From DATAQC01 sp039649175 (GTDB lineage Bacteria; Actinomycetota; Acidimicrobiia; Acidimicrobiales; AC-14): DNA of 64,000 nt. The position numbers and the translations under genes were made by a program. Shown here in pieces: positions 15,356-24,561 of this stretch; position 1 is the stretch's first letter; each line of letters opens with the position of its first letter. The notes below the pieces were generated by a model, which made no database searches, had not been told where the DNA came from, and saw nothing but the letters and a program-made list of their open reading frames with translations. The stretch is taken from assembly GCA_039649175.1 (NCBI GenBank), contig JBBWZS010000020.1:1-64000 (forward strand), in the 5' to 3' direction.

Positions 15356-18300
15356 GTGAGCGCCGCCGACCGGATCGCATCCTGGCCGGTGCTGCGCCAG
15401 TTGCGAGGCGGTGACCCACTCGGTCTCGGACCGGCGGCACAGTCGCCCCGGTCGGCCTCGCTGGTGCCCCGCACGGAGACCGCCGACAAGGTGGTGGACT
15501 CGATCTGCCCGTACTGCGCGGTGGGCTGCGGCCAGAAGGTGTACGTCACCGACGGCCAGGTGACCCAGATCGAGGGCGATCCCGACAGTCCCATCTCGCG
15601 GGGGCGCTTGTGCCCCAAGGGCTCGGCCAGCCTCAGCCTGGTGACCGCCCCGGCCCGCGAGCAGAAGGTGAAGTACCGCCGGCCCTACGGCACCGAGTGG
15701 GAGGACCTCTCGCTGGTCGAAGCCATGGACCGCATCGCCGACCGGGTCATTGCCACCAGGGCCGCAACCTGGCAGGAGCGTGACGACAACGAAGACCTCA
15801 CCCTCAAGCGCACGCTGGGCTTCGCCAGCCTCGGAGGAGCGACCCTCGACAACGAGGAGAACTACCTCATGAAGAAGCTCTACACCGCCCTGGGCGCGGT
15901 GCAGGTGGAGAACCAGGCCCGCATCTGACACTCCTCCACCGTCCCCGGTCTGGGGACCTCGTTCGGGCGGGGCGGCGCCACCACCTTCCAGCAGGACCTG
16001 CAGAACGCCGACTGCATCCTCATCCAGGGCTCCAACATGGCCGAGTGCCACCCCGTTGGCTTCCAGTGGGTGATGGAGGCCAAGGCCCGGGGGGCGACGG
16101 TGATCCACGTCGACCCCCGGTTCACCCGCACGAGCGCCCTGGCCGACATCCACGTGCCCATCCGGGCGGGCAGCGACATCGCCTTCCTCGGCGGCATCGT
16201 GAACCACATCCTGGCCAACGGGCGCGAGTTCCGCGAGTACGTGGCCGCCTACACCAACGCCGCGACCCTCGTCGGCGACGGCTTCGCCGACACCGAAGAC
16301 CTCGACGGCCTGTTCTCGGGCTTCGACGCCGACAACAAGACCTACGACCCGGCCACCTGGCAGTACGCGGGCATGACCACCGCCACCGCCGCCGCCGGCC
16401 ACCGCGAGCAGGCGATGGGCGAGGCCCACGGGCACGGGTCGAAGCACCAGGGGGCGGGTCGCCCCGACAGCGACCCGTCCCTCGAAGATCCCCGCTGCGT
16501 CTTCCAGATCCTCAAGCGCCATTTCTCGCGCTACACGCCGGAGATGGTCGAAGAGATCTGTGGTGTCCCCCCGGAGCTGTTCACCCGGGTGGCCGAGGCC
16601 CTGTGCGCCAACTCGGGACGGGAGCGCACCTCGGCGTTCGTGTACTCGGTGGGCTGGACCCAGCACACGGTGGGGGTGCAGTACATCCGCACCGCGTCCA
16701 TCATCCAGTTGCTGCTGGGCAACATCGGGCGGCCGGGCGGCGGCATCCTCGCCCTGCGCGGCCACGCCAGCATCCAGGGCTCCACCGACATCCCCACGCT
16801 GTTCAACATCCTCCCCGGCTACCTGCCCATGGTGCCCGCCCGGGGGCCCGCCGACCTGGCCGCCTACATCGACGCCTACAACGCACCGGCGGGGTTCTGG
16901 GGCCACATGGACGCCTACCTGGTGAGCATGCTCAAGGCGTGGTGGGGCGACGCCGCCACCGCCGACAACGACTATTGCTTCGACTACCTGCCGAGGATCG
17001 ACGCCGACCACTCGCACTACCGCAGCACCCTCGACATGGCCGACGGCAGGGTCAAGGGCTTCTTCGTGGTGGGCGAGAACCCGGTGGTGGGCTCGGCCAA
17101 CGGCCGCCTCCAGTGCCAGGCTCTGGCCAACCTCGACTGGCTGGTCGTGCGCGACCTGGTGGAGATCGAGACGGCGGCGTTCTGGTACGACTCCCCCGAG
17201 ATCGACAGCGGCGAGGCCCGCACCGCCGACATCGGCACCGAGGTGTTCTTCCTGCCCGCCGCCGCCCACACCGAGAAGGACGGGAGCTTCACCAACACCC
17301 AGCGCCTCCTGCAGTGGCACCATGCCGCCGTCGAGCCGGCGGGCGACTGCCGCTCCGACCTGTGGTTCTACTTCCACCTCGGTCGCATCATCAAGGACAA
17401 GCTGGCCCACTCCACCGAGGCGCGCGACCGACCCGTCCTCGATCTCACCTGGGACTACCCCACCCACGGCCCGACGGCCGAGCCTGACGCCGAGGCCGTC
17501 CTCCGGGAGATCAGCGGGTGGGGACCGCACGGGGCCGTCGACGGGTACGCCGACCTGAAGGCCGACGGGTCCACCGCCTGCGGCTGTTGGATCTACTCGG
17601 GCTCCTACGCCGGCGAGGCCAACCAGGCGGCCCGGCGCAGGCCCGGGTCGGAGCAGTCGTGGGTGGCGCCGGAGTGGGGCTGGGCGTGGCCGGCCAATCG
17701 CCGGATGCTCTACAACCGGGCGTCGGCCGACCCCGAAGGCCGGCCCTGGTCGGCGCGGAAGGCCTACCTGTGGTGGGACGAGGATTCGGGCCGGTGGACC
17801 GGTGAGGACGTGGCCGACTTCGTCGCCACCATGCGCCCCGACTACCGGCCTCCAGAGGGTGCGTCGGCCGAGGACGCCCTGCGCGGCGACGAGCCGTTCG
17901 TGATGCAGACCGACGGACGGGGATGGCTGTTCGCGCCGACCGGCCTGGTCGACGGGCCGTTGCCCGCCCACTACGAGCCCCACGAATCACCGTTCACCAA
18001 CTCGCTCTACGGCCAGGAGTGCAACCCCGCCCGCCTGATCCACTCCCGGCGCGGCAACCGCTCCAACCCCGGCGGCGGGCGGCCCGGGGCCGACGCCTTC
18101 CCCTACGTGGTGTCGACCTACCGGCTCACCGAGCACCACACCGCAGGTGGTATGAGCCGGTTCCTCGCCTACCTGTGCGAGCTCCAACCCGCCATGTTCT
18201 GCGAGGTCAGCCCCGAGCTGGCAGCCGAGCGGGGGTTGGTGAACGGCGGCTGGGCCACGGTGGTGACGTCCCGATCGGCCATCGAGGCCCGGGTGCTGGT

Positions 18301-18565
18301 GACCGAGCGCATGCCTGCGCTGCGCGTGCAGGGCCGCACCGTCCACCAGGTGGGCCTGCCCTACCACTGGGGGCGGCGCGGCCTGTCGCCCGGTGACTCG
18401 GCCAACGACCTGGCGGGCGTGGTGCTCGACCCCAACGTCCACATCCAGGAGTCCAAGGCGGCGTCGTGTGACATCCGCCCCGGCCGCCGTCCCCGAGGAC
18501 CCGACCTCACCCGCCTGGTCGACGAGTACCTGGGCCGCGCCGGTATCACGAGTGAGGGACCATGA
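15356..18565 (+). CDS. fdhA: formate dehydrogenase alpha subunit, selenoprotein (in-frame TGA = Sec191)
   Basis: The catalytic molybdopterin subunit, 1069 residues when TGA at 15926-15928 is read as selenocysteine. C51, C54, C58 and C86 (CPYCAVGC...CPKG) bind the N-terminal 4Fe-4S cluster. The in-frame TGA sits in ENQARI-U-HSSTV, exactly where FdnG-type enzymes carry the Mo-ligand selenocysteine; reading continues without break through the molybdopterin domains to the C-terminal dinucleotide-binding domain. Length fits membrane-linked FDH-N/O enzymes. It oxidises formate to CO2. GTG 15356 is chosen because the upstream frame is not FDH-like; no strong ribosome-binding site is visible. The stop overlaps fdhB. 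Automatic annotation would wrongly split this gene at 15928. Confidence 0.95.
15926..15957 (+). promoter_or_regulatory. SECIS element of fdhA (UGA codon and hairpin)
   Basis: After TGA 15926-15928, GTCCCC (15941-15946) pairs with GGGGAC (15952-15957) around loop GGTCT (15947-15951). Eighteen bases separate TGA and loop. From memory, E. coli fdhF has the same GGUCU loop at the same distance, which is the SelB binding site. Confidence 0.88.
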
Positions 18566-19407
18566 TCGCCCGACCCTCGCCGGGCGACCCGGCCACCGAT
18601 GCCGGCTGGACGACCGACCAGCCCCGGCTCGGGTTCTTCACCGACACGTCGCTGTGCATCGGCTGCAAGGCCTGCGAGGTGGCGTGCAAGGAGTGGAACG
18701 GCGTGCCCGACGACGGCTTCGACTTCTCCGGCACGTCCTATGACAACACCGGCGCGCTGGGCGCCGACACCTGGCGACACGTCACGTTCACCGAGAAGCT
18801 GGTGCCCGCACCCGGCGGTATCGGTAGCGGTGGCGGTGACGAGGTGCGTTGGCTGATGTCGTCGGATGTGTGCAAGCACTGCACACACGCCGCCTGCCTC
18901 GACGTGTGCCCCACCGGCGCCCTGTTCCGCACCGAGCACGGCACGGTTGTGGTGCAGGACGACGTGTGCAACGGGTGCGGGTACTGCGTGCCCGCCTGCC
19001 CGTTCGGGGTCATCGACCAGCGCCGGGGCGACGGCCGGGTGTGGAAGTGCACGCTCTGCTACGACCGCATCGGCGCCGGGATGACGCCGGCGTGCGCGCA
19101 GGCCTGTCCGACCGAGTCGATCAAGTTCGGCCGCCTCGACCAGCTCCGAGCCTCCGCCGACGGGCGGGTGACGACCCTGCGCGCCGGGGGCGCCCCCGAC
19201 GCCCGGCTCTACGGCGCCGACACCACCGACGGCGTCGGGGGGATGGGGGCGTTCTTCCTCCTGCTCGACGACCCCGAGACCTACGGCCTCCCTCCCGACC
19301 CCGTCGTCACCACCCGCGACCTGGCTTCGATGTGGCGGACGGCGGGAGCGGCCGCTGTCGCCGTGGTGGCCAGCGTGGCCGGGGCCGTACTGGCCGGCCG
19401 CCGGTGA
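18562..19407 (+). CDS. formate dehydrogenase beta subunit, 4Fe-4S electron-transfer protein
   Basis: A 281-residue FdnH/HybA-like protein with four cysteine groups for four 4Fe-4S clusters: CIGCKACEVAC (about 32-42), CKHCTHAACLDVC, CNGCGYCVPAC, and CTLCYDRIGAGMTPAC. It takes electrons from the alpha subunit to the membrane subunit. A single hydrophobic helix at about 257-277 anchors it. ATG 18562 overlaps the fdhA stop (ATGA), so the two are translationally coupled. No twin-arginine signal is seen on it or on fdhA, so the complex may face the cytoplasm. Confidence 0.92.
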   Translation: MIARPSPGDPATDAGWTTDQPRLGFFTDTSLCIGCKACEVACKEWNGVPDDGFDFSGTSYDNTGALGADTWRHVTFTEKLVPAPGGIGSGGGDEVRWLMSSDVCKHCTHAACLDVCPTGALFRTEHGTVVVQDDVCNGCGYCVPACPFGVIDQRRGDGRVWKCTLCYDRIGAGMTPACAQACPTESIKFGRLDQLRASADGRVTTLRAGGAPDARLYGADTTDGVGGMGAFFLLLDDPETYGLPPDPVVTTRDLASMWRTAGAAAVAVVASVAGAVLAGRR

Positions 19408-19420
19408 CCCCTACCCCGGC

Positions 19421-19470
19421 GTTCCGGTCACGTTTCGGTGGGTCAGGACCCACCGAAACGTGACCGGAAC
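19421..19470. repeat. perfect 24-bp inverted repeat (2-base loop) between fdhB and nrfD-like gene
   Basis: Positions 19421-19444 (starting GTTCCGGTCACG) are the exact reverse complement of 19447-19470, with AG between them. It fills the gap between the fdhB stop (19407) and the next start (19484). The hairpin could be an intrinsic terminator or attenuator that lowers expression of the membrane subunit, an RNA-stabilising element or a genome repeat. No T-run follows. Confidence 0.9.
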
Positions 19471-19483
19471 CGAGGATGGGGCG

Positions 19484-20368
19484 GTGCGGACCTACTACGG
19501 CCGTCCCGTGCTCAAGGCGCCGGTGTGGAAGTGGCCGATCCCCGTGTACTTCTTCACCGGCGGGATGGCCGGCGCCTCGGCCAGCCTGGCCCTGGCTGCC
19601 CGCCTGAGCGGTGACGGGGCGCTGGCCCGCCGGTCCCTCGGGGTGGCGGCACTCGCGGCCGCCGCCAGCCCGCCGCTGCTCATCGCCGACCTGGGCCGCC
19701 CCGAGCGGTTCCTCAACATGCTCCGGGTCGCCAAGGCCACCTCGCCCATGAGCGTGGGCACCTGGGTGGTGTCGGCCTTCGTGCCCGCCGCCATCGGCGC
19801 CGCCGCGTGCGAGCGCACCGGACGCCTGCGCCGGGTCGGCCGGGTGCTCGAGGCCGTCGCCGGTGCTCTCGGCCCGGTCATGTGCACCTACACCGGCGTC
19901 CTGGTGGCCGACACCGCCGTGCCCGCGTGGCACGAGGCGCACCGCGAGCTGCCCTTCGTGTTCGCCGGCAGCGCCATGGCCAGCGCGGGGGCCGCCGCCG
20001 TGGCCCTGTCGCCGGTGGACGGGACCGGGGCGGCCATCGCCCGCCGGCTCCTGGCCGCCGGCGTCGTGGTCGAGGGGGCGGCCAGCCAGGTGATGGAGCG
20101 GGCCCATCCCCATGCCTGTGCGCCCTACCGCGGTGCCGGTCGGGCCGCCGTCCTGGCCACGACCGCTCGGGCCCTGACGGTGGCGGGGACGGCCGTCGCC
20201 CTCACCCTGGGTCGCAGGCGGCGCCCGGCGGCGACCGCGGGCGGCGCCCTCGTCCTGGTCGGCGCCCTGTGCGAGCGCCTCTGCGTGAGCGAAGCGGGCG
20301 TCGAGTCGGCCCGTGACCCGCGGGCCACCATCGGCCCCCAGCGCAGGCGGCTCGACCAGGCGCGCTGA
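19484..20368 (+). CDS. NrfD/PsrC-like membrane subunit of formate dehydrogenase
   Basis: A 294-residue polytopic protein with about eight hydrophobic segments. WPIPVYFFTGGMAGASASLALAARL and LLIADLGRPERFLNMLRV are typical of NrfD-family quinone-linked membrane subunits. It probably passes electrons from the iron-sulfur subunit to menaquinone. GTG 19484 is taken as start (GAGG about nine bases upstream); an in-frame GTG at 19460 lies inside the 24-bp inverted repeat and is unlikely. It follows fdhB by 76 bases. Confidence 0.85.
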   Translation: MRTYYGRPVLKAPVWKWPIPVYFFTGGMAGASASLALAARLSGDGALARRSLGVAALAAAASPPLLIADLGRPERFLNMLRVAKATSPMSVGTWVVSAFVPAAIGAAACERTGRLRRVGRVLEAVAGALGPVMCTYTGVLVADTAVPAWHEAHRELPFVFAGSAMASAGAAAVALSPVDGTGAAIARRLLAAGVVVEGAASQVMERAHPHACAPYRGAGRAAVLATTARALTVAGTAVALTLGRRRRPAATAGGALVLVGALCERLCVSEAGVESARDPRATIGPQRRRLDQAR

Positions 20369-20373
20369 CCCGG

Positions 20374-20646
20374 TCAGGGCTGGTCGTCGCTGGGCAGCAG
20401 GGAGCGGGCCACGGCGACGGCCTCGGCCAGGGCGTCGGCGGGCGTGGCCCCGGCCGCCACCCGGGCGGCGACGAAGCGTCCGGCCACGAAGGTCGACAAC
20501 GGTGCGAAGCGCCGCTCGCTGCCGTGAGCCACCTCCCGGGCCAGGTCCAGCAGAGCCCCGACCTCGGCCTCGGTCAGGTCGGCGCCGAGGGCCATGGCGT
20601 AGCGCCGGGGCCACTCCGGCTCGGGGATGCCGGTGGGCTCGCTCAT
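20374..20646 (-). CDS. DUF6457-type small protein downstream of mobA
   Basis: A 90-residue acidic, alanine-rich helical protein (ALGADLTEAEVGALLDLAREVAHGSERRFAPLSTF). It matches, from memory, the DUF6457 family often encoded beside or fused to MobA in actinobacteria; function unknown. Its ATG overlaps the mobA stop (ATGA), so the two are co-translated. It converges on the nrfD-like gene with five bases between the stops. Confidence 0.7.
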   Translation of the reverse strand: MSEPTGIPEPEWPRRYAMALGADLTEAEVGALLDLAREVAHGSERRFAPLSTFVAGRFVAARVAAGATPADALAEAVAVARSLLPSDDQP

Positions 20647-21245
20647 GGGCGGGCGCCGAGCAGGGCGCGGGCCCTGTCGAGGTCGGCGGGGCGGTTGACG
20701 TTGAGAGTCGCCGCGGGGTCGAGCGTGACCGCCACCACGTCAGGAGGGAGCAGCCGGGCCGCCGGCAGGCCGGCCAGCTCGGGGCCCAGCCCGTGCAGGC
20801 GGGCCCGCAGGGCCGGGCTCCGGTGCACAGCCAGCAGCGGGTGAGCACGACCCCGCTCGTCGAGGGCGGCAACCGCTTCCACCGCCGGGTCGCACAGGGC
20901 GGCGGACAGCGCCTCGAGGTGCGCGGAGGTGAGCAACGGCAGATCACCGGCGAGCACGGCGACGGCGACCGCCGCATCTTCGTCGACGGCCCCCAATCCG
21001 GCGGCCACCGCCGGCACCGGCCCCCCGCCGGGCGCCGCCTCGGTCGTGAACACGACCCCTTCGACGGCGGTGGCTCGCCTGGGACCGACCACCACCACCT
21101 CGTCGCACAGAGGCCGGGCGGCGGACAGCACCCGGTCGAGCAGTGAGCGCCCGCCCACCTCGAGGGCCAGCTTGTCGACGCTGCCCATGCGCCGGGCCGA
21201 GCCACCGGCCACCACGACGGCCGCCAACCGGACCGGGGCGCTCAT
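20643..21245 (-). CDS. mobA: molybdenum cofactor guanylyltransferase
   Basis: A 200-residue nucleotidyltransferase. VVVAGGSARRMGSVDKLAL (about 9-27) is the GTP-binding signature and VLAGDLPLLTS holds the metal-binding Asp. MobA links GMP to molybdopterin to give the bis-MGD cofactor used by formate dehydrogenases. The ATG at 21245 begins MSAPVRLAAVVVAGG. It sits 270 bases from the FDH operon end, so enzyme, sulfuration factor (FdhD) and cofactor finishing enzyme are clustered. Confidence 0.9.
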   Translation of the reverse strand: MSAPVRLAAVVVAGGSARRMGSVDKLALEVGGRSLLDRVLSAARPLCDEVVVVGPRRATAVEGVVFTTEAAPGGGPVPAVAAGLGAVDEDAAVAVAVLAGDLPLLTSAHLEALSAALCDPAVEAVAALDERGRAHPLLAVHRSPALRARLHGLGPELAGLPAARLLPPDVVAVTLDPAATLNVNRPADLDRARALLGARP

Positions 21246-21398
21246 GACCAACCCGATCCTACTGGGACCGCAGGCGCCGGGCCCCCGCAACCCGGGAGTG
21301 TCACGGGGCCCCGGAACCTGGCGGCACCACCGTGCGAGCATCGGCACCCGAGGCGCCCGACTGGAGGCCGGCATGGGGGCCGGGCGACCGCCGCGCCG

Positions 21399-21443
21399 CA
21401 GACGGTGCGAACTACGCTCTCTCGCACCTGGACACACCGTCTG
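21399..21443 (+). promoter_or_regulatory. 5' leader inverted repeat before the CHRD gene
   Basis: CAGACGGTG (21399-21407) pairs with CACCGTCTG (21435-21443), just before the purine-rich GAGGAGAGG and ATG 21463. A smaller GTGCGA/TCGCAC pair lies inside and partly overlaps, so two alternative hairpins are possible. Function unknown. Confidence 0.4.
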
Positions 21444-21462
21444 AGGAGAGGACCCACTCACC

Positions 21463-21894
21463 ATGCTTCGTCGATTGATCGCTCCTGTCTCCGCACTCGC
21501 CCTGGGGGGACTGGCTGTCGCCGGCGCCATGCCTGCCGGCGCCGCCACCCGCACGTTCACGGTTGCCCTGCACGGTTCCGAGGAGGTGCCCCCCGCCGAT
21601 GGCGGCTCGGGCACGGCTCGGATCACCGTGGACAGCAGCACCGGACGCATCTGCTACGTGCTGCTCGTGTCCAACCTCGGTGGTCCCGCCGTCAGCGCCC
21701 ACATCCACCAGGCGCCCTTCGGCGTCGTCGGTCCCGACGTGGTGCCCCTGGAGGCCCCGGTCAACGGCCGTTCGGCCGCCTGCACCACCACCAGCAGGGC
21801 CGAGGCCAAGGCCATCCTCGCCCATCCCTCGGACTTCTACGTGAACGTCCACACCGCCGAGTTCCCGGCCGGGGCGGCGCGCGGCCAGCTGTGA
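21463..21894 (+). CDS. secreted CHRD-domain protein
   Basis: A 143-residue secreted protein. A Sec signal peptide (MLRRLIAPVSALALGGLAVA, cleavage near AGA-ATR at about 28) precedes a CHRD domain: TFTVALHGSEEVPP, GTARITVDSSTGRICYVLLV, VSAHIHQAPFGVVGPDVVPL and FYVNVHTAEFPAGAARGQL. CHRD domains occur in chordin and in many bacterial exported proteins; the role is unknown. It is a single gene ended by a strong hairpin terminator. Confidence 0.9.
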   Translation: MLRRLIAPVSALALGGLAVAGAMPAGAATRTFTVALHGSEEVPPADGGSGTARITVDSSTGRICYVLLVSNLGGPAVSAHIHQAPFGVVGPDVVPLEAPVNGRSAACTTTSRAEAKAILAHPSDFYVNVHTAEFPAGAARGQL

Positions 21895-21901
21895 GCAGGT
21901 C

Positions 21902-21937
21902 CTGACTGCGGCCCGGCACGAGCCGGGCCGCAGTCAG
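21902..21937. terminator. bidirectional hairpin terminator
   Basis: A perfect 16-base-pair stem (left arm 21902-21917 starting CTGACTGCGG, right arm 21922-21937) with loop ACGA lies between the convergent CHRD gene and the minus-strand basic protein. Confidence 0.8.
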
Positions 21938-21943
21938 CGTGGT

Positions 21944-22522
21944 TCAGGCGCCCTTGGAGGTGCCGGCCCGGCGGGCGGCGGGCTTGGCGGGGGCCACCTT
22001 CGCAGCACGCGCCTTGCCGGCGGCGGCGGCCGTCCTGGGCGCCCCGGACTTCGGTGAGGTCGTGGCGCGGGAAGTCGCGGCGCGGGTGGCTGTGGCGCGG
22101 GTAGCGGTGGGACGGGCACTCGTGGCGCGGGTGCGGGCGGCGGGGGCGCTTGCCGCCCGGGCCGGCGCCTTTGCCCTGGCGACGGGCTTGGAAGTGGCGC
22201 GAGGACGCGCTGGGGCCCGTCTGGCCTCGGGCTCGTGGGCCTGAGGCTCGACGGCCTCGGGCTCGAGGGCCTGAGGCTCGACGGCCTCGGGCTCGACGAC
22301 CGCCTCGGAGTCAACCGCGGGGGGCGGTGGGGTGATGGTGTCGCTCGCCCGGACGGGTTCCCGGGCCGGCGCCTGGGACTGCGCACCGGAGAGAGCGTCG
22401 GCGAGGGTCCAGCCGGCGGGCGGCGGGTTCGACCCGGAGCGCACCAGCGACTCGATCTGCTGAGTGGCGTCGCGCTCGATGTCTTCGCGCGACGTCTTTC
22501 GTCCGAACAGTGATCGCAGCAT
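21944..22522 (-). CDS. low-complexity Ala/Arg/Thr-rich basic protein
   Basis: A 192-residue protein. The first 45 residues look structured (MLRSLFGRKTSREDIERDA, QQIESLVRSG), the middle is acidic Pro/Glu-rich with a ten-residue repeat (EPEAVEPQAL) and the last 90 are a histone-H1-like tail of Ala, Arg, Thr and Lys (RATATRAATSRATTS). No family is recognised; the tail suggests binding to nucleic acid or another polyanion. AGAGAGG precedes ATG 22522 by nine bases. Confidence 0.7.
   Translation of the reverse strand: MLRSLFGRKTSREDIERDATQQIESLVRSGSNPPPAGWTLADALSGAQSQAPAREPVRASDTITPPPPAVDSEAVVEPEAVEPQALEPEAVEPQAHEPEARRAPARPRATSKPVARAKAPARAASAPAARTRATSARPTATRATATRAATSRATTSPKSGAPRTAAAAGKARAAKVAPAKPAARRAGTSKGA
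22237..22296. repeat. two perfect tandem 30-bp repeats
   Basis: 22237-22266 and 22267-22296 are identical; they encode a duplicated decapeptide (EPEAVEPQAL type) in the basic low-complexity protein. Confidence 0.9.
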
Positions 22523-22729
22523 GGTGAGAAAACCTCTCTTGGGATGGACAACACGACAACACGGCGCCGGCACTTCGGGGCGGATCGAAGAAGGGACAGG
22601 TCACCGCACGGCAGGAGAATCCCTGCCTCCCGTCCGACAGACCGCTCCGCGCCCTCACCTCCAGTATCGCGTAGTTCCGGCGACTACGAGCGTGATTTGT
22701 CGGCCCCAACCCCGATCATCGCGAGCGGG

Positions 22730-24412
22730 TCAACCCTTGGGTGGCGGTGACCGCAGCTCGGCATCGGTCGGGGGTGCCAGGTTGCCGTAGGGCGGCACCA
22801 CCACCGGTGCCTCCTTCCACTGGTAGGGGACGAGATCGGGGCCCACCCGGTGGCCGCCAGGACCACTGTCGACATCGCCGTCGTGGCGGAAGTGGGCGCC
22901 GTACCAGACGACGAGGTCCTGGCGCTCGACGGACTCGCCCGACACCATGCGGTCGAGGTTGGCCCGTGACAGCGCCGGGTCGGTCGTGAAACCCTGGCCG
23001 TCGTCGACCTCGTTGGGGTCGTAGCGCAGGATCCAGACGTCGCCCGCGCCGTACGTGTCGGCGGTGCCGTCACCGGGCCCGGGGCGGATGGCGTAGCCCT
23101 GCGACGCCCTGGTGTTGCGCACCCGCCAGTACCGGCCGTGTTCGGCGCTGCGGTCCCGGCGGACCTCCAGGCGGATCGTGTGCCAGTTGGCCGTCTCCAC
23201 CACGGGTGGGTCGTTGTACTCCTGGATCACGTTGCTCTGGGCCTCGAGGATGTCGAAGTCGAGGCGCCAGTAGACGTTGTGATGGTGGGCCTGGCAGGTG
23301 CACGGGTTCTGGGCGGCGGCGAACCCGAAACGGGGGCGGATGGTGCCGTCGGCGGCCAGCCGCCACTCGCTGACATAGCGGTACCAACCGGCCTGGAGCT
23401 GGCTGACGATCACCAGCTCGTCGCCGTCGAGCCACAGCGCCACGCCCCGGAAGTTCCCTCCGTCGGCCTGGCTCTCGAGAATGGTCTGCGGCGCGGTGGC
23501 ACACAGCCGGAAGCCGGCGACAGCCTCGTCGCCTTCGGCGATGAAACAACTCTCCTCGTGCTGCCAGTCGCGATAGGTGGGGCCGCAACCGGTCGCGGCC
23601 CCGCCGTCGCCGTAGGCGACGTTGAGGATGGGGGCGTGGGCGCGGGACAGGACCCGCTGGCCCTTGTAGTCGACGGTGCGCAGCTCGACTCCCGAGCCGT
23701 TGGTGCCCGACGACGCCGAGGGGCGCACCACGACCAGGTCCCAGAGCACGGTGGCACCCCGGCGCACGCGCACACGGGCCTGGCCCACCCCGGCGGTCAG
23801 GGCACAGGTCGGGCCTGGGGGCGCCCCACACTCGGCCGCCGAGGGCGCCACGATCCCCGCCGGCTCCCGGATGATCTCGGCGTCGAAGGTGCGCACGCCC
23901 ACGATGCGGTGGCGCCCGCCGCCGCCGTCGCCGTCGGGGGTGCGCAGGCCCACGGCGATGACCCGGTCGACGGAGCCGTCGGCGTTGTGGATGTTGACCA
24001 GGGGTGGCATTGGTCGGTAGGCGTAGGCACCCTCGGGCTCGAGCAGCGCCGCCATCTCCGGATCGTCGCCCAGGATCGAAACCGCCCAGGTGTGCTCGTC
24101 CTCGCTCGGCGGCCACTGGTGGGCGGTCGGGAAGATCTCCGAGCTACCGGGGTCGTCGAGCCAGCCCTGGACCCGGGCGGACCGACCAGTCGTGGTGTCG
24201 TGCACCAGGGTGCTGAAACGGGGGCCGTCCCCATCGTCCTTGTCGACCACATCGAAGCCCACCAGCCACAGGTCACCGGCCGGGAAGTGCTGTCGGAGCA
24301 GGGGATGCGAAAGGATGGCCTTGGTGGCGGCGGCGTGGGCGGTGGTGTAGGTCTGCTCGGCGACCACCTCGACTTCGAGGGGCTCTTTGTCCGCTGCGGC
24401 TTCCTCTGGCAT
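22730..24412 (-). CDS. divergent copper amine oxidase family protein
   Basis: A 560-residue homologue of copper amine oxidases, which use a self-made topaquinone from a Tyr in N-Y-D/E. Family features remain: HPLLRQHFP at the start, ILNVAYGDGG (about 262-271), AHHHNVYWRLDFDI with copper-type His376 and His378, and VVWYGAHFRHDGD near the end. The cofactor segment, however, reads QAGWYRYVSEW, so Tyr344 is kept but the flanking Asn is Trp and the Asp is Arg. It may not make topaquinone. ATG 24412 has GGAGG nine bases upstream. It is divergent from the grd operon (149 bases between starts). Confidence 0.75.
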   Translation of the reverse strand: MPEEAAADKEPLEVEVVAEQTYTTAHAAATKAILSHPLLRQHFPAGDLWLVGFDVVDKDDGDGPRFSTLVHDTTTGRSARVQGWLDDPGSSEIFPTAHQWPPSEDEHTWAVSILGDDPEMAALLEPEGAYAYRPMPPLVNIHNADGSVDRVIAVGLRTPDGDGGGGRHRIVGVRTFDAEIIREPAGIVAPSAAECGAPPGPTCALTAGVGQARVRVRRGATVLWDLVVVRPSASSGTNGSGVELRTVDYKGQRVLSRAHAPILNVAYGDGGAATGCGPTYRDWQHEESCFIAEGDEAVAGFRLCATAPQTILESQADGGNFRGVALWLDGDELVIVSQLQAGWYRYVSEWRLAADGTIRPRFGFAAAQNPCTCQAHHHNVYWRLDFDILEAQSNVIQEYNDPPVVETANWHTIRLEVRRDRSAEHGRYWRVRNTRASQGYAIRPGPGDGTADTYGAGDVWILRYDPNEVDDGQGFTTDPALSRANLDRMVSGESVERQDLVVWYGAHFRHDGDVDSGPGGHRVGPDLVPYQWKEAPVVVPPYGNLAPPTDAELRSPPPKG

Positions 24413-24547
24413 CGGTGCTCGACCTCCCGGAGTGCCCAGTTCGGGCGTTTGGCCGCCTGGGCCCGAGCGGCCTCGGAGCGGCGGCTCGGTGACGACATGC
24501 CTTTCTACCTCCCGGGCGACGCTCGGCTGTCCCTGCCCGACCGCAGG

Positions 24548-24553
24548 TAGGTT
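24548..24553 (+). promoter_or_regulatory. possible -10 element of the grd-like operon
   Basis: TAGGTT lies eight bases before ATG 24562, close to the leaderless layout of other genes here. Confidence 0.35.
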
Positions 24554-24561
24554 TGTCGGCA

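Noticed and set aside
15926..15928. Nonsense mutation or frameshift in fdhA
   Set aside because: The TGA is at the known selenocysteine site, the frame continues for 879 codons of intact FDH sequence, and a canonical SECIS follows.
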